Below are positions 43,907 through 52,506 of a stretch of DNA of 64,000 nucleotides, piece after piece (position 1 is the stretch's first letter; each line of letters begins with the position of its first letter). Where the stretch lies: the NCBI GenBank assembly GCA_937139475.1, contig CAKZQF010000042.1, positions 1-64,000 on the forward strand. The letters run 5' to 3'. The DNA is from an uncultured Gammaproteobacteria bacterium (lineage in GTDB: Bacteria; Pseudomonadota; Gammaproteobacteria; Enterobacterales; Psychrobiaceae). Below the pieces are notes generated by a model that searched no databases, had not been told where the DNA came from, and saw nothing but the letters and a program-made list of their open reading frames with translations. The position numbers and the translations under genes are program-made.

Positions 43907-45064
43907 ATGACAGTTGAACTCTCACGACGACGGTTACTTCAAGGGGCGGCTGCACTTGGCTTGCTAAGCCAAACACTGCAAATTGGCGCACAACCGCAGG
44001 CTAACAATTTACGTGTTTTCGTTGATGGCCTGTCATTTTTGCCTGATGATCTTAACGATTTAAGCGCATCAAAACTTGATGCTTATTTATGCGATATTTC
44101 AGAAATCGAAGCAATCAAGCAGCCAGATGGTACCACCAACTATAAACGAACATTCAAGGCTTGTATCAAGAGTATCAGTGAAGCATCGGCGCGTGTTATT
44201 TCCAACCCCAATCACTTAATCTTAGGACGTTCAGGCACTGATATTTCATTGGCAAATGAGCGCAACAAAACAGCCGTTTTCTTTCAAATTCAGGGCGCTG
44301 ATTGTGTCGAAGAGAGTATTGGCAATAATCTTAACCAGTTAGATTTGTTTCATGATAAGGGATTACGGGTGTTACAGCTCACTCACCATTATGGCAATAA
44401 ATTCTGTGGCGGTGCGCTCGATAATGATGGTAGCCAAGGGCTTGATATTGGATTAAGTCATGCGGGCAAAGACCTCATTGAGCGACTTAATCATAAAAAC
44501 ATGTTGATTGATGTTAGCCACTCCAGCGTAAAAGGTGCGTTAGAGGTGGCAAAGCGCACCAGTGCGCCAATCGTACAGAGCCATGGGGCGGTAAGGGAGA
44601 TAGTTAATCACGCACGCTGTTCTCCAGATAACGTCATTAAGGCCATTGCTGATACTGGTGGCTTATTTGGCGTGTTTATGATGACTTTCTGGTTAACTAA
44701 CGAAAGAGTACCGACAACGGCGCATTATATAAATCATTTAAAGCATGTTGCAAATGTAGGTGGCATTGATGCCGTCGCGATAGCCAATGATTATCCGCTG
44801 CGCGGTCATGAGAAGCTATTAGCGCTGGGCAATGATAATAGTAAAGGCGTTGAGCAATATGTGGCTTGGTGGCACAGTTTACGTGCTAGAGGCGTGTTGG
44901 GGTTTGAGGCTGAACCACTGCACGTTGTTGTACCAGAACTAAATCACATTGAGCGTATGGAGCGCATTGACAATGCCCTGGCAAACTCTGGGTTTTCCTC
45001 CAGCGAGAGAGATAAAATTATGGGAAAAAACTGGCAGCGTGTACTGAATCAAGTATTAGTGTAG
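43907..45064 (+). CDS. Tat-exported M19-like protein with altered metal site
   Basis: A 385-residue protein of the membrane (renal) dipeptidase fold with a twin-arginine signal, SRRRLLQG, at residues 6-13. In zinc dipeptidases the first metal is held by H-x-D after a DG motif and by a bridging Glu. Here the first site reads VDGLSFLP, with neither His nor Asp, and the Glu position reads FQIQGAD. The two later His are kept (IDVSHSS and VQSHGAV). So half of the binuclear site is lost. Similar divergent M19-like proteins are known in proteobacteria. It may bind one metal, have another activity or not be a peptidase. It is cotranscribed with the aldo/keto reductase. Confidence 0.75.
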   Translation: MTVELSRRRLLQGAAALGLLSQTLQIGAQPQANNLRVFVDGLSFLPDDLNDLSASKLDAYLCDISEIEAIKQPDGTTNYKRTFKACIKSISEASARVISNPNHLILGRSGTDISLANERNKTAVFFQIQGADCVEESIGNNLNQLDLFHDKGLRVLQLTHHYGNKFCGGALDNDGSQGLDIGLSHAGKDLIERLNHKNMLIDVSHSSVKGALEVAKRTSAPIVQSHGAVREIVNHARCSPDNVIKAIADTGGLFGVFMMTFWLTNERVPTTAHYINHLKHVANVGGIDAVAIANDYPLRGHEKLLALGNDNSKGVEQYVAWWHSLRARGVLGFEAEPLHVVVPELNHIERMERIDNALANSGFSSSERDKIMGKNWQRVLNQVLV

Positions 45065-45078
45065 CAATCTAGATAAAA

Positions 45079-45119
45079 CAAAAACGCCCAGCTTATGATG
45101 AGTAAGCTGGGCGTTTTGG
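45079..45119. terminator. Bidirectional Rho-independent terminator
   Basis: AAAACGCCCAGCTTA pairs with TAAGCTGGGCGTTTT between convergent genes; A and T tracts flank the stem, so it serves both the M19-like and the M13 genes. Confidence 0.9.
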
Positions 45120-45133
45120 TTCTCGGTATTTGA

Positions 45134-47188
45134 CTACCAGATCTTCACACGATCTTCTGGCTTAAGGTACATTTTGTCACCTTCTTTAACGTCAAAAGCT
45201 TTATAGAATGCTTCGATGTTACGCGGTGTACCAAAGGCACGATATTGGCCTGGTGAATGTGGGTCTGTCATCAAGCGGTTACGTAGTGCTTCGTCGCGAT
45301 ATTTACGACGCCAAACTTGCGACCAACCAATAAAGACACGTTGCTCACCAGTGAAACCATCAATTACTTGTGATTCTTGACCGTTTAATGAAAGTAGGTA
45401 AGAACGGAAGGCAACGGTTAAGCCACCTAAATCGCCAATATTTTCACCTAAGGTGAGATCGCCATTTACGCTTGCATCTTCAAACGGTGCAAAGGCAGAG
45501 TATTGTGTTGATAATTGCTTAGAGCGCTTTTCAAATTCTGCTTTGTCGTTATCTGTCCACCAGTTACGTAAGTTACCGTCACCGTCGTACTTAGCGCCTT
45601 GATCATCAAAACCATGGCTTAATTCATGACCGATAACCGCGCCAATGCCGCCGTAGTTAACCGCGTCATCTGCTTCCATATTAAAGAATGGTGGTTGAAG
45701 AATCGCCGCTGGGAATACGATTTCATTGCCTACGGGGTTGAAGTAAGCGTTGACCGTTTGTGGCGTCATGTGCCATTTCGCTTTATTTACTGGCTTGCTA
45801 AGTGATGAAATCATGTCATCAAACTCAAAAGCCACGTAGTTTTGGTAATTTTTAACCAATTCACCCGCTTCGATGTTTAGCGCTGAGTAATCACGCCATT
45901 TGTTTGGATAGCCAATTTTGTAGGTGAATTTCCCCAGCTTTTCTAATGCCGCTGTTTTGGTGGTATCACTCATCCACTCTAGTTCGTTAATGCTGACTTC
46001 AAAGCCTTTGATCAACATTTTGATCATACCTTCCATACGCTCTTTAGCTTCTGGTTTGAAATGCTCTTTTACGTAGACTTTGCCAACGACTTCACCCAAT
46101 ACGCTCTCCGTCGTATCAACCGCCTCTTTCCAACGAGGGCGTTGTTCTTGAATGCCGTGTAGGGTCTTGCTGTGGAAATCAAAATGCAGATTAACGAATT
46201 CTTCACTCAGTAGTTCTGCATAGCCATCGACTAACTGGAATGTTAAATAGTCTTTCCAAGCCTGTAGTGATGCGGTTTTGAAGTTTTCGCCAAATGCTTT
46301 CATGTAGCTTGGCTGGCTAACGATCATCTGCTCAACATCAAATAAGTTAGCTTCTTGTGAGTATAGACCCCAGTCAAAGCTGCCCATTAATTGGTTAAGC
46401 TCAATGCGGCTCATTTTGTTGTAACGCTTGGTGGCATTACGAGATTCTGTGCGAGACCATTGTGCTTTAGCGATAGCATTTTCGATAGCAACGATGTTTT
46501 TTGCTGCACTGCTTACATCCTCAATACCGGCTTTGCCTAGCAGCGTTTCAATGTAGTTAGTGTATTTCGCGCGAATTGTGCTAAATTTTTCTTCATCTTT
46601 TAAGTAGTAATCACGATCCGGTAAAGTTAGGCCTGATTGATAAAGGTACAGGGCCATTTCGTTTGAACTTTTGGCATCAGCATTAGCGTAAAAGCCAAAT
46701 GGTGCGGTAACACCTTGGCGGCCGAGTGAGGCGAATAGACGAATAATATCACCATGATCTTGGGCGGCATCGATTTGCGCCAGTTGCTCATTTAATGGTT
46801 TAACGCCTAAGCTATTAATTTTGTCGATATCCATAAAGCTATTGTAGAAGTCACCAATTTTTTGATTATCAGTGCCTTTGGCAGAGCTTGTCGCTGCGGC
46901 TTGTTCAATGATTGCCTTAAGTGCAGTTTGGCTATCATCACGTAATTTGGTGAACGCACCATAGTTTGATTTGTCAGCTGGAATCACCGTGTTTTCTAGC
47001 CATTTACCATTTACACCTTGGTAAAGGTCGTCTTGCAAACGCGTGTTTTTGTCAAAGTTAGACATATCGATGCCTGAACTTTTTACTGCTTGCTGTTGAG
47101 TGACTTGTGGAGCATCGTTGCTGGTACTACAGCTTGCGACTCCCATAGAAAGAGCAACGGCTAGCGCTACGCTGGTTAATCTTTTCAT
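45134..47188 (-). CDS. M13-family metalloendopeptidase (PepO-like lipoprotein)
   Basis: A 684-residue zinc peptidase of the neprilysin/PepO family. It has a lipoprotein signal with the lipobox VASC (about residues 17-20), the zinc motif HELSHGFDDQG with the third ligand in ENIGDLGG, the substrate-binding NAYFNP motif, and a C-terminal VKIW as normal for the family. It degrades oligopeptides in the periplasm or at the cell surface. It is monocistronic. A GCAGTAA/TTACTGC inverted repeat lies upstream at 47228-47254, of unknown role. Confidence 0.93.
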   Translation of the reverse strand: MKRLTSVALAVALSMGVASCSTSNDAPQVTQQQAVKSSGIDMSNFDKNTRLQDDLYQGVNGKWLENTVIPADKSNYGAFTKLRDDSQTALKAIIEQAAATSSAKGTDNQKIGDFYNSFMDIDKINSLGVKPLNEQLAQIDAAQDHGDIIRLFASLGRQGVTAPFGFYANADAKSSNEMALYLYQSGLTLPDRDYYLKDEEKFSTIRAKYTNYIETLLGKAGIEDVSSAAKNIVAIENAIAKAQWSRTESRNATKRYNKMSRIELNQLMGSFDWGLYSQEANLFDVEQMIVSQPSYMKAFGENFKTASLQAWKDYLTFQLVDGYAELLSEEFVNLHFDFHSKTLHGIQEQRPRWKEAVDTTESVLGEVVGKVYVKEHFKPEAKERMEGMIKMLIKGFEVSINELEWMSDTTKTAALEKLGKFTYKIGYPNKWRDYSALNIEAGELVKNYQNYVAFEFDDMISSLSKPVNKAKWHMTPQTVNAYFNPVGNEIVFPAAILQPPFFNMEADDAVNYGGIGAVIGHELSHGFDDQGAKYDGDGNLRNWWTDNDKAEFEKRSKQLSTQYSAFAPFEDASVNGDLTLGENIGDLGGLTVAFRSYLLSLNGQESQVIDGFTGEQRVFIGWSQVWRRKYRDEALRNRLMTDPHSPGQYRAFGTPRNIEAFYKAFDVKEGDKMYLKPEDRVKIW

Positions 47189-47334
47189 CTCTTTATTCCC
47201 TAAGGTTATTATTATATAAATTTTTACGCAGTAATCATATCAATGCTTTACTGCAGAAATAAAGACTTACACTTTAAAAAGAGTGACAAAATGTAACTAA
47301 GATCGTTCTTTTAATTGTTCTGTGGCGGGAGGGA

Positions 47335-47763
47335 TCACTTTGCTGCTTGATTCTTTTTTAAGTTGTTGCCTAATGCTTTCATAATATCTCGCCAAGTGAG
47401 AATGCCAATAGGCTGCTTATTGGAATCTACAACAGGGATACAGGACACTTTATGAGTATTGAAAATTTCGACCGCTTGTTTGATGGTTGTGTCAGTTTCT
47501 CGATAAATTACCTCACGGCTCATTATCTGATGAGCTTTTTGGTTTAAGCAATTCAAGTCCCTGAGGGTTTCAGCAGCAGTATCAATACGTGGACTAAGCG
47601 CTTTGAGTAAATCACGGTCAGAGATTACGCCAACTAGCTGAGTGCCATTGATAACTAACAGGTGATGAAAATTGGTATTATCAAATATTGATTTGATCAC
47701 AGATAACTTATCGTCTATGTCAATCGTTACCACATTGGGGCTCATTAACTTGGTTATTTTCAT
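47335..47763 (-). CDS. CBS-domain protein
   Basis: A 142-residue cytoplasmic protein made of a pair of CBS domains (about 5-62 and 75-135), each ending in the typical GVISDRDLL and GILTWRDIM motif. Such pairs bind adenine nucleotides and act as energy or ligand sensors, or as partners for other proteins. No partner is evident. It lies 80 bp downstream of bolA on the same strand. Confidence 0.87.
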   Translation of the reverse strand: MKITKLMSPNVVTIDIDDKLSVIKSIFDNTNFHHLLVINGTQLVGVISDRDLLKALSPRIDTAAETLRDLNCLNQKAHQIMSREVIYRETDTTIKQAVEIFNTHKVSCIPVVDSNKQPIGILTWRDIMKALGNNLKKNQAAK

Positions 47764-47843
47764 ACCTGGCCTTTGATGTAAGAAGCGAGCAACAAGTTAA
47801 AGCGCTCGCTTACTAAACTAAGATTTATACCATTTGGGGTTAT

Positions 47844-48167
47844 TTATGCGCCGCCGCCCATGCAGTTTGGTGAGTTTGGTGTGTCCCCATTTTTTTCGGC
47901 CCATTGTGCTGGCGAATAGGTATGCTGAGCTAAAGCGTGAATAGGCCCCGCAATTTCTTCACTTAACACTTTATAGACCAGTTGCTGGCGTTTGACTCGA
48001 GATAATCCTTCAAATACCTCACTAACAACAACTACTTTAAAGTGTGTTTCAGAGTTTGGTGGTACCGAATGCATATGCGATTCGTTTTCAACTGTTAGCA
48101 TGACAGGTTTTAACTGCTCGGTTAGCTTTTGCTCAATGGCACGCTGAACCTGATGGTAGTCACTCAT
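47844..48167 (-). CDS. BolA-family protein
   Basis: The 107-residue protein has the BolA fold, with the His in the VENESHMHSVPP segment (about residues 27-38) and the nucleic-acid-binding-like segment RVKRQQLVYKVLSEEI. BolA proteins work with monothiol glutaredoxins in iron-sulphur handling and in stress-dependent regulation of cell shape. The start codon overlaps the gshB stop by 1 bp, so it is coupled to glutathione synthesis, a logical link because BolA-glutaredoxin clusters use glutathione as ligand. The C terminus CMGGGA is unusual. Confidence 0.9.
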   Translation of the reverse strand: MSDYHQVQRAIEQKLTEQLKPVMLTVENESHMHSVPPNSETHFKVVVVSEVFEGLSRVKRQQLVYKVLSEEIAGPIHALAQHTYSPAQWAEKNGDTPNSPNCMGGGA

Positions 48168-49129
48168 TATTTATTCCCTTTCTCAGTTAAACGGCGTTCA
48201 ATTGAGTCCATTAGTGCCCCTGTGATATCAACATCAAATGCGGCTTCGATTTCAACAATACAGGTTGGGCTAGTCACGTTGATTTCAGTTACTTTGTCGC
48301 CGATCACATCAAGACCGACAAAAATCAGACCTTTTTCTTTTAACTTTGGGCCAATAGTGCGAGCAATTTCCCAATCGGTTTCAGACAGTGGTCGTGCTTC
48401 TCCTCGGCCGCCTGCTGCTAAGTTACCGCGAGTTTCCCCTTTGGCTGGGATACGTGCAAGACAATAAGGCATCGGCTCACCATCGACAATTAAAATGCGC
48501 TTGTCGCCATTACTAATATCAGGAACAAAAGCCTGCGCCATGGCATACATGCTTTGATGCTGGGTTAATGTTTCGATAATAACGCCAACATTGGCATCTC
48601 CCTCTTTAACACGGAAGATTGATGCGCCGCCCATGCCATCTAGTGGTTTTAAGATCATGTCTTTGTGCGTGGCATAAAACTCACGAATTTTGTCTTCACG
48701 GCGAGTAACCAACGTTGGTGGCGTTAAGTCGGCAAACCACGCGGTGTAGAGTTTCTCGTTACAGTCGCGCAGACTTTGTGGTTTGTTAACGACTAAAAGC
48801 CCTTCGTCTTCGGCGCGTTCGAGCAAGTAAGTTGCGTAAACAAATTCGGTATCAAATGGTGGATCTTTACGCATCAACAAGACATCAAGATCGCTTAAAC
48901 GAATCTCCTGTTCATTGCTTAAGTTAAACCAGCTATTTGGATCCTTTTGCACGCTGAGTGTTCTCACTCTAGCGAATGTGTGTCCTTGATCTAGGTAGAT
49001 ATCGTTCATTTCAAGATAATAAAGTTCATAACCGCGCGCTTGCGCTGCCATTAACATAGCAAAACTACTATCTTTTTTGATATTAATGTCTGTGATTGGA
49101 TCCATCAATATGCCGAGTTTTATTGTCAT
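48167..49129 (-). CDS. gshB: Glutathione synthetase
   Basis: GshB joins gamma-glutamylcysteine and glycine with ATP to make glutathione. The 320-residue protein has the expected N-terminal domain (KLGILMDPITDI) and an ATP-grasp domain with MILKPLDGMGGASIFR, RILIVDGEP and the Mg motif in TEINVTSPT. It lies between rsmE (19 bp upstream) and bolA (1-bp overlap) in one operon; the rsmE-gshB pairing is common in gammaproteobacteria. Confidence 0.96.
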   Translation of the reverse strand: MTIKLGILMDPITDINIKKDSSFAMLMAAQARGYELYYLEMNDIYLDQGHTFARVRTLSVQKDPNSWFNLSNEQEIRLSDLDVLLMRKDPPFDTEFVYATYLLERAEDEGLLVVNKPQSLRDCNEKLYTAWFADLTPPTLVTRREDKIREFYATHKDMILKPLDGMGGASIFRVKEGDANVGVIIETLTQHQSMYAMAQAFVPDISNGDKRILIVDGEPMPYCLARIPAKGETRGNLAAGGRGEARPLSETDWEIARTIGPKLKEKGLIFVGLDVIGDKVTEINVTSPTCIVEIEAAFDVDITGALMDSIERRLTEKGNK

Positions 49130-49148
49130 GCTTTAATCCTTCTTACTA

Positions 49149-49880
49149 TTAGCCAAGATCGCCAAAGCGAGTTTGGAGTGCGCTAATTACGGTGAGACCT
49201 GCTGTTTCTGTGCGTAGTACGCGCGGGCCAATTAATACTTCATCAAAGCCGCTGTGGCTTGCTTGTTCAATTTCAATATCTGATAAGCCACCTTCAGGGC
49301 CAATAACCAAACGGATACCATTGGTTGGTTGAGGTAAACTATTGATGGAATAGCTTGCTCTTGGATGAAGGTTTAATTTTAGCTCATCACTAGGTTGCGC
49401 TAACCACTGCTCTAGCGGGATAGGCGGGTGGATCGTCGGTATCGTGTTGCGGCCACATTGCTCACAGGCAGATATTACAATTTTTTGCCATTGATTAACT
49501 TTTTTAGCCAATCGCTCACCGCTCAACTTGACGCCACAACGCTCGGTGAACAGCGGGGTGATTTGATTTACCCCAAGTTCAACTGCTTTTTGAATGGTCA
49601 TTTCCATTTTATCGCCACGGGAAATACCTTGCCCTAAGTGGATTGATAGTGGCGATTCAATATTCTTATCATCAAATTCAGTAATTTTGGCAACGACTTT
49701 CTTCTTGCCTGATTCAACTAATACCGCAGGGTATTGGCCACCTTGTCCATTAAACAAAATAATTTGTGCATCAACAGCTAGTCGTAATACGCGACCAACA
49801 TGGTTGGCAGCATCGTCTTCTAGCAAGACGGTTTGATCAGGGACTAAATCGCCGCTGTGATATATGCGGGGGACTCTCAT
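49149..49880 (-). CDS. rsmE: 16S rRNA (uracil-1498-N3) methyltransferase
   Basis: RsmE methylates U1498 of 16S rRNA with S-adenosylmethionine. The 243-residue protein has an N-terminal PUA-like domain (about 1-70; RVPRIYHSG) and a SPOUT domain with the knot motifs LVIGPEGGLSDIE and LGPRVLR-like GPRVLRTETAG. It is first in the rsmE-gshB-bolA operon. Confidence 0.95.
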   Translation of the reverse strand: MRVPRIYHSGDLVPDQTVLLEDDAANHVGRVLRLAVDAQIILFNGQGGQYPAVLVESGKKKVVAKITEFDDKNIESPLSIHLGQGISRGDKMEMTIQKAVELGVNQITPLFTERCGVKLSGERLAKKVNQWQKIVISACEQCGRNTIPTIHPPIPLEQWLAQPSDELKLNLHPRASYSINSLPQPTNGIRLVIGPEGGLSDIEIEQASHSGFDEVLIGPRVLRTETAGLTVISALQTRFGDLG

Positions 49881-49992
49881 TGCTTGTGTGCCATTAAATA
49901 ATTTTTTCCATTATAAGTAATATTTGGTGCTTACCAAGCCAAATCAAGCTTTGTTACAAAATATTTATGCAATAGAAAACACTTTTCGCTAT

Positions 49993-50004
49993 ATTGTATA
50001 CAAT
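49993..50004. promoter_or_regulatory. Palindrome at the promoter of the DPP4-like gene
   Basis: ATTGTATACAAT is a perfect 12-bp palindrome 26 bp before the start codon. It resembles operators of FadR/VanR-class GntR regulators and would overlap a -10 element. Confidence 0.4.
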
Positions 50005-50029
50005 TAAATCATAACAGAAGGGGATTCTT

Positions 50030-52345
50030 TTGAATTCTAATCGTTTAGTTAAGGGAATCGCCTTAACATTTGGCCTAGGTTTGGGTCTAGCTGGGTGTCA
50101 AACCACCGAGTCAACATCAGCTCCTGCAATCGCTCAAACACAAGGAACAAATGACTTGACCCTTGAGCGGATTTATAAAGATAAAGAGTTTAAATCTCAG
50201 TGGATGGGACGGATTCGCTGGTTAAGTGATGGTTCTGGTTACACTGCCGTGGAAAAATCATCGCAGAAGGTTAAGAATGATAAAGGCGAGATGGTTAGTA
50301 TTGGCCGCGATATTGTTGTTTATGACCCGAAAACAAACGAGCGCACCGTACTAATTTCTGCCAAGCAGTTGATTGTTCAAGGGCAAACTAAGCCGCTTAA
50401 GATTGACGACTACGTGTGGTCTAAAGATCGTTCGCAAGTACTTATCTATACCAACTCAAAGAAAGTATGGCGCTCCAATTCACGTGGTGACTATTATGTA
50501 CTTAATTTAAAAGACTCATCACTTGAAAAAATTGGTGGCGATGATTATCAGGCAAGCCGTTTAATGTTTGCGAAGTTCTCTGATGATGGCCGTAAAGTGG
50601 CTTATGTTTATCTCGATAATATTTTTGTCCAGGATTTGTCAGATAAGTCGATAGTTCAGCTAACATTTGATGCTAATAAGACCACCATAAATGGCTTATT
50701 CGATTGGGTTTATGAGGAAGAGTTTTCAATTCGCGATGGATTCCGCTGGAGTCCCGATGGTACGAAGATTGCCTATTGGCAACTGGATACCAGTGGTTCA
50801 AAGAACTTCACCATGATTAACAATACCGATGAACTTTACCCAACCATCACTCAGTTTCCATACCCTAAAGTTGGTGAAAAAAATCCAGCTGCTAAAATAG
50901 GCGTTGTTTCGTTGTCTGATCAAAAAACAGTTTGGGCTGACTTTACAGGGGATGCTCACAACATGTATATCCCTCGAATGAGTTGGGCGGCAAACAGTGA
51001 TGAAGTGATTGTACAGCGTATGAATCGCAAGCAAGATACCAACAAGGTTTACTTAGTCAATGCAAAAAATGGCTCACTTAATCATATCTATACCGAGAAA
51101 GAGAAAACATTTATTGAGTGGGTTTACGATGTAACGTGGATTGACGATGGTAAATCATTTTTATGGATAAGCGAGCAAGATGATTGGCGCCATATTTATA
51201 AGATATCTCGTGATGGTAAAACGGTAACTGACCTAACGCCTGGTGCTTTTGATATCACGCGTATTCAGTCTATCGATGAGAAAAATGGTTGGGTGTACTT
51301 TATTGCTTCACCTGATGATATAACTCAGCGTTATCTTTATCGTGCTAACCTAAATGGAACTGGTAGCAAAGAACGCGTTACCCCTGTTGAGTTTTCTGGC
51401 AGTAATAGCTATTACATGGATAAGAAAGGGCGATGGGCTATCCATACGCATTCTGATTTTACTACTCCAAGGACCAAACGCTTAGTTAAATTGGCTGACC
51501 ATAGCACTAAGCGAGTGATGTTGGAAAATAAAAAGTTAAAGGCACAGCTTGCTAAGCTTTCATTAACTGATACAGAGTTTTTCCAAGTAAAAGCGCAAGA
51601 TGGTTTTATCATTGACGGCTACCTCACTAAACCGGCCAACTTTGATGCCAATAAACAGTATCCAATTGTTTTCTATGTCTATGGTGAACCCGCCGGGCAG
51701 ACGGTAAAGGATAGTTGGCGTGGTAATTCTTTCTTGTGGGATCAAATGCTAGCGCAGCAGGGCTTTATTGTAGCCTCTATTGATCCTCGTGGTACCAAGG
51801 CTCCAAAAGGCCGCGCTTGGCGCAAATCCATTTATGCAAAAGCTGGCGTGATAACCTCACGTGATAATTCAGATGCGTTAAAAGCAATGGCCAAGCGCTA
51901 TCCATTTATTGACACCAAACGTGTGGGTATTTGGGGACATTCAGGGGGCGGTTCAACAACCTTAAATATGCTATTTAGATACCCTGAGCAGTTCCACGTA
52001 GGTATTGCGAATGCCCCGGTTGCGGACATCCGCCTTTATGACACCATTTATCAGGAGCGCTATTCTGGTTTATTACCAGATAATGTTGAGGCTTATGAGC
52101 AAAGTGCACCAATCACTCATGCTAAAAATCTTCAAGGTAAGCTGCTGCTAATTCATGGTACTGGTGATGATAACGTTCACTATCAGGCAAGTGAGCGTTT
52201 GATTAATGAGTTAGTAAAGCATAACAAGCAATTCGAGTTTATGGCTTATCCAAATCGTAGCCACTCTCTACGCGAAGGTAAAGGAACGACGTTGCACTTG
52301 AAAACGCTAATGACTAATTATTTTAATCAGCATTTGAAGCCGTAA
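50030..52345 (+). CDS. Dipeptidyl peptidase IV-like serine peptidase (S9B)
   Basis: A 771-residue exported peptidase with a lipobox near LAGC (residues 21-24). It has a DPP4-type beta-propeller (about 55-500) with the double-Glu motif DWVYEEEF that binds the substrate N terminus, and an alpha/beta hydrolase domain (about 510-770) with the Ser in GHSGGG (near 638), Asp in GTGDDNVH (near 711) and His in NRSHSL (near 743). GHSGGG replaces the more common GWSYGG. It removes N-terminal dipeptides, typically after Pro. It starts at TTG with AGAAGGGG upstream; no ATG is near. It fits a protein-degrading marine lifestyle. Confidence 0.93.
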   Translation: MNSNRLVKGIALTFGLGLGLAGCQTTESTSAPAIAQTQGTNDLTLERIYKDKEFKSQWMGRIRWLSDGSGYTAVEKSSQKVKNDKGEMVSIGRDIVVYDPKTNERTVLISAKQLIVQGQTKPLKIDDYVWSKDRSQVLIYTNSKKVWRSNSRGDYYVLNLKDSSLEKIGGDDYQASRLMFAKFSDDGRKVAYVYLDNIFVQDLSDKSIVQLTFDANKTTINGLFDWVYEEEFSIRDGFRWSPDGTKIAYWQLDTSGSKNFTMINNTDELYPTITQFPYPKVGEKNPAAKIGVVSLSDQKTVWADFTGDAHNMYIPRMSWAANSDEVIVQRMNRKQDTNKVYLVNAKNGSLNHIYTEKEKTFIEWVYDVTWIDDGKSFLWISEQDDWRHIYKISRDGKTVTDLTPGAFDITRIQSIDEKNGWVYFIASPDDITQRYLYRANLNGTGSKERVTPVEFSGSNSYYMDKKGRWAIHTHSDFTTPRTKRLVKLADHSTKRVMLENKKLKAQLAKLSLTDTEFFQVKAQDGFIIDGYLTKPANFDANKQYPIVFYVYGEPAGQTVKDSWRGNSFLWDQMLAQQGFIVASIDPRGTKAPKGRAWRKSIYAKAGVITSRDNSDALKAMAKRYPFIDTKRVGIWGHSGGGSTTLNMLFRYPEQFHVGIANAPVADIRLYDTIYQERYSGLLPDNVEAYEQSAPITHAKNLQGKLLLIHGTGDDNVHYQASERLINELVKHNKQFEFMAYPNRSHSLREGKGTTLHLKTLMTNYFNQHLKP

Positions 52346-52432
52346 TACGTTGCTAATACCAATTAGACTATGTTTGTTCCCGCAAATTGGGCAAATGACT
52401 TAACCGCCTTGGTATGATTAGAATATTTAATA

Positions 52433-52458
52433 AAAACCGCCTTTTAGGCGGTTTTTTT
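52433..52458 (+). terminator. Rho-independent terminator
   Basis: AAAACCGCC pairs with GGCGGTTTT around a TTTTA-type loop, followed by a run of T, after the DPP4-like gene and directly before the CapK-like gene. Confidence 0.88.
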
Positions 52459-52506
52459 GTGAAAAAGTTCTATGCTAAATAGAGTAAGAAAACTTAAAGG
52501 GATGTT

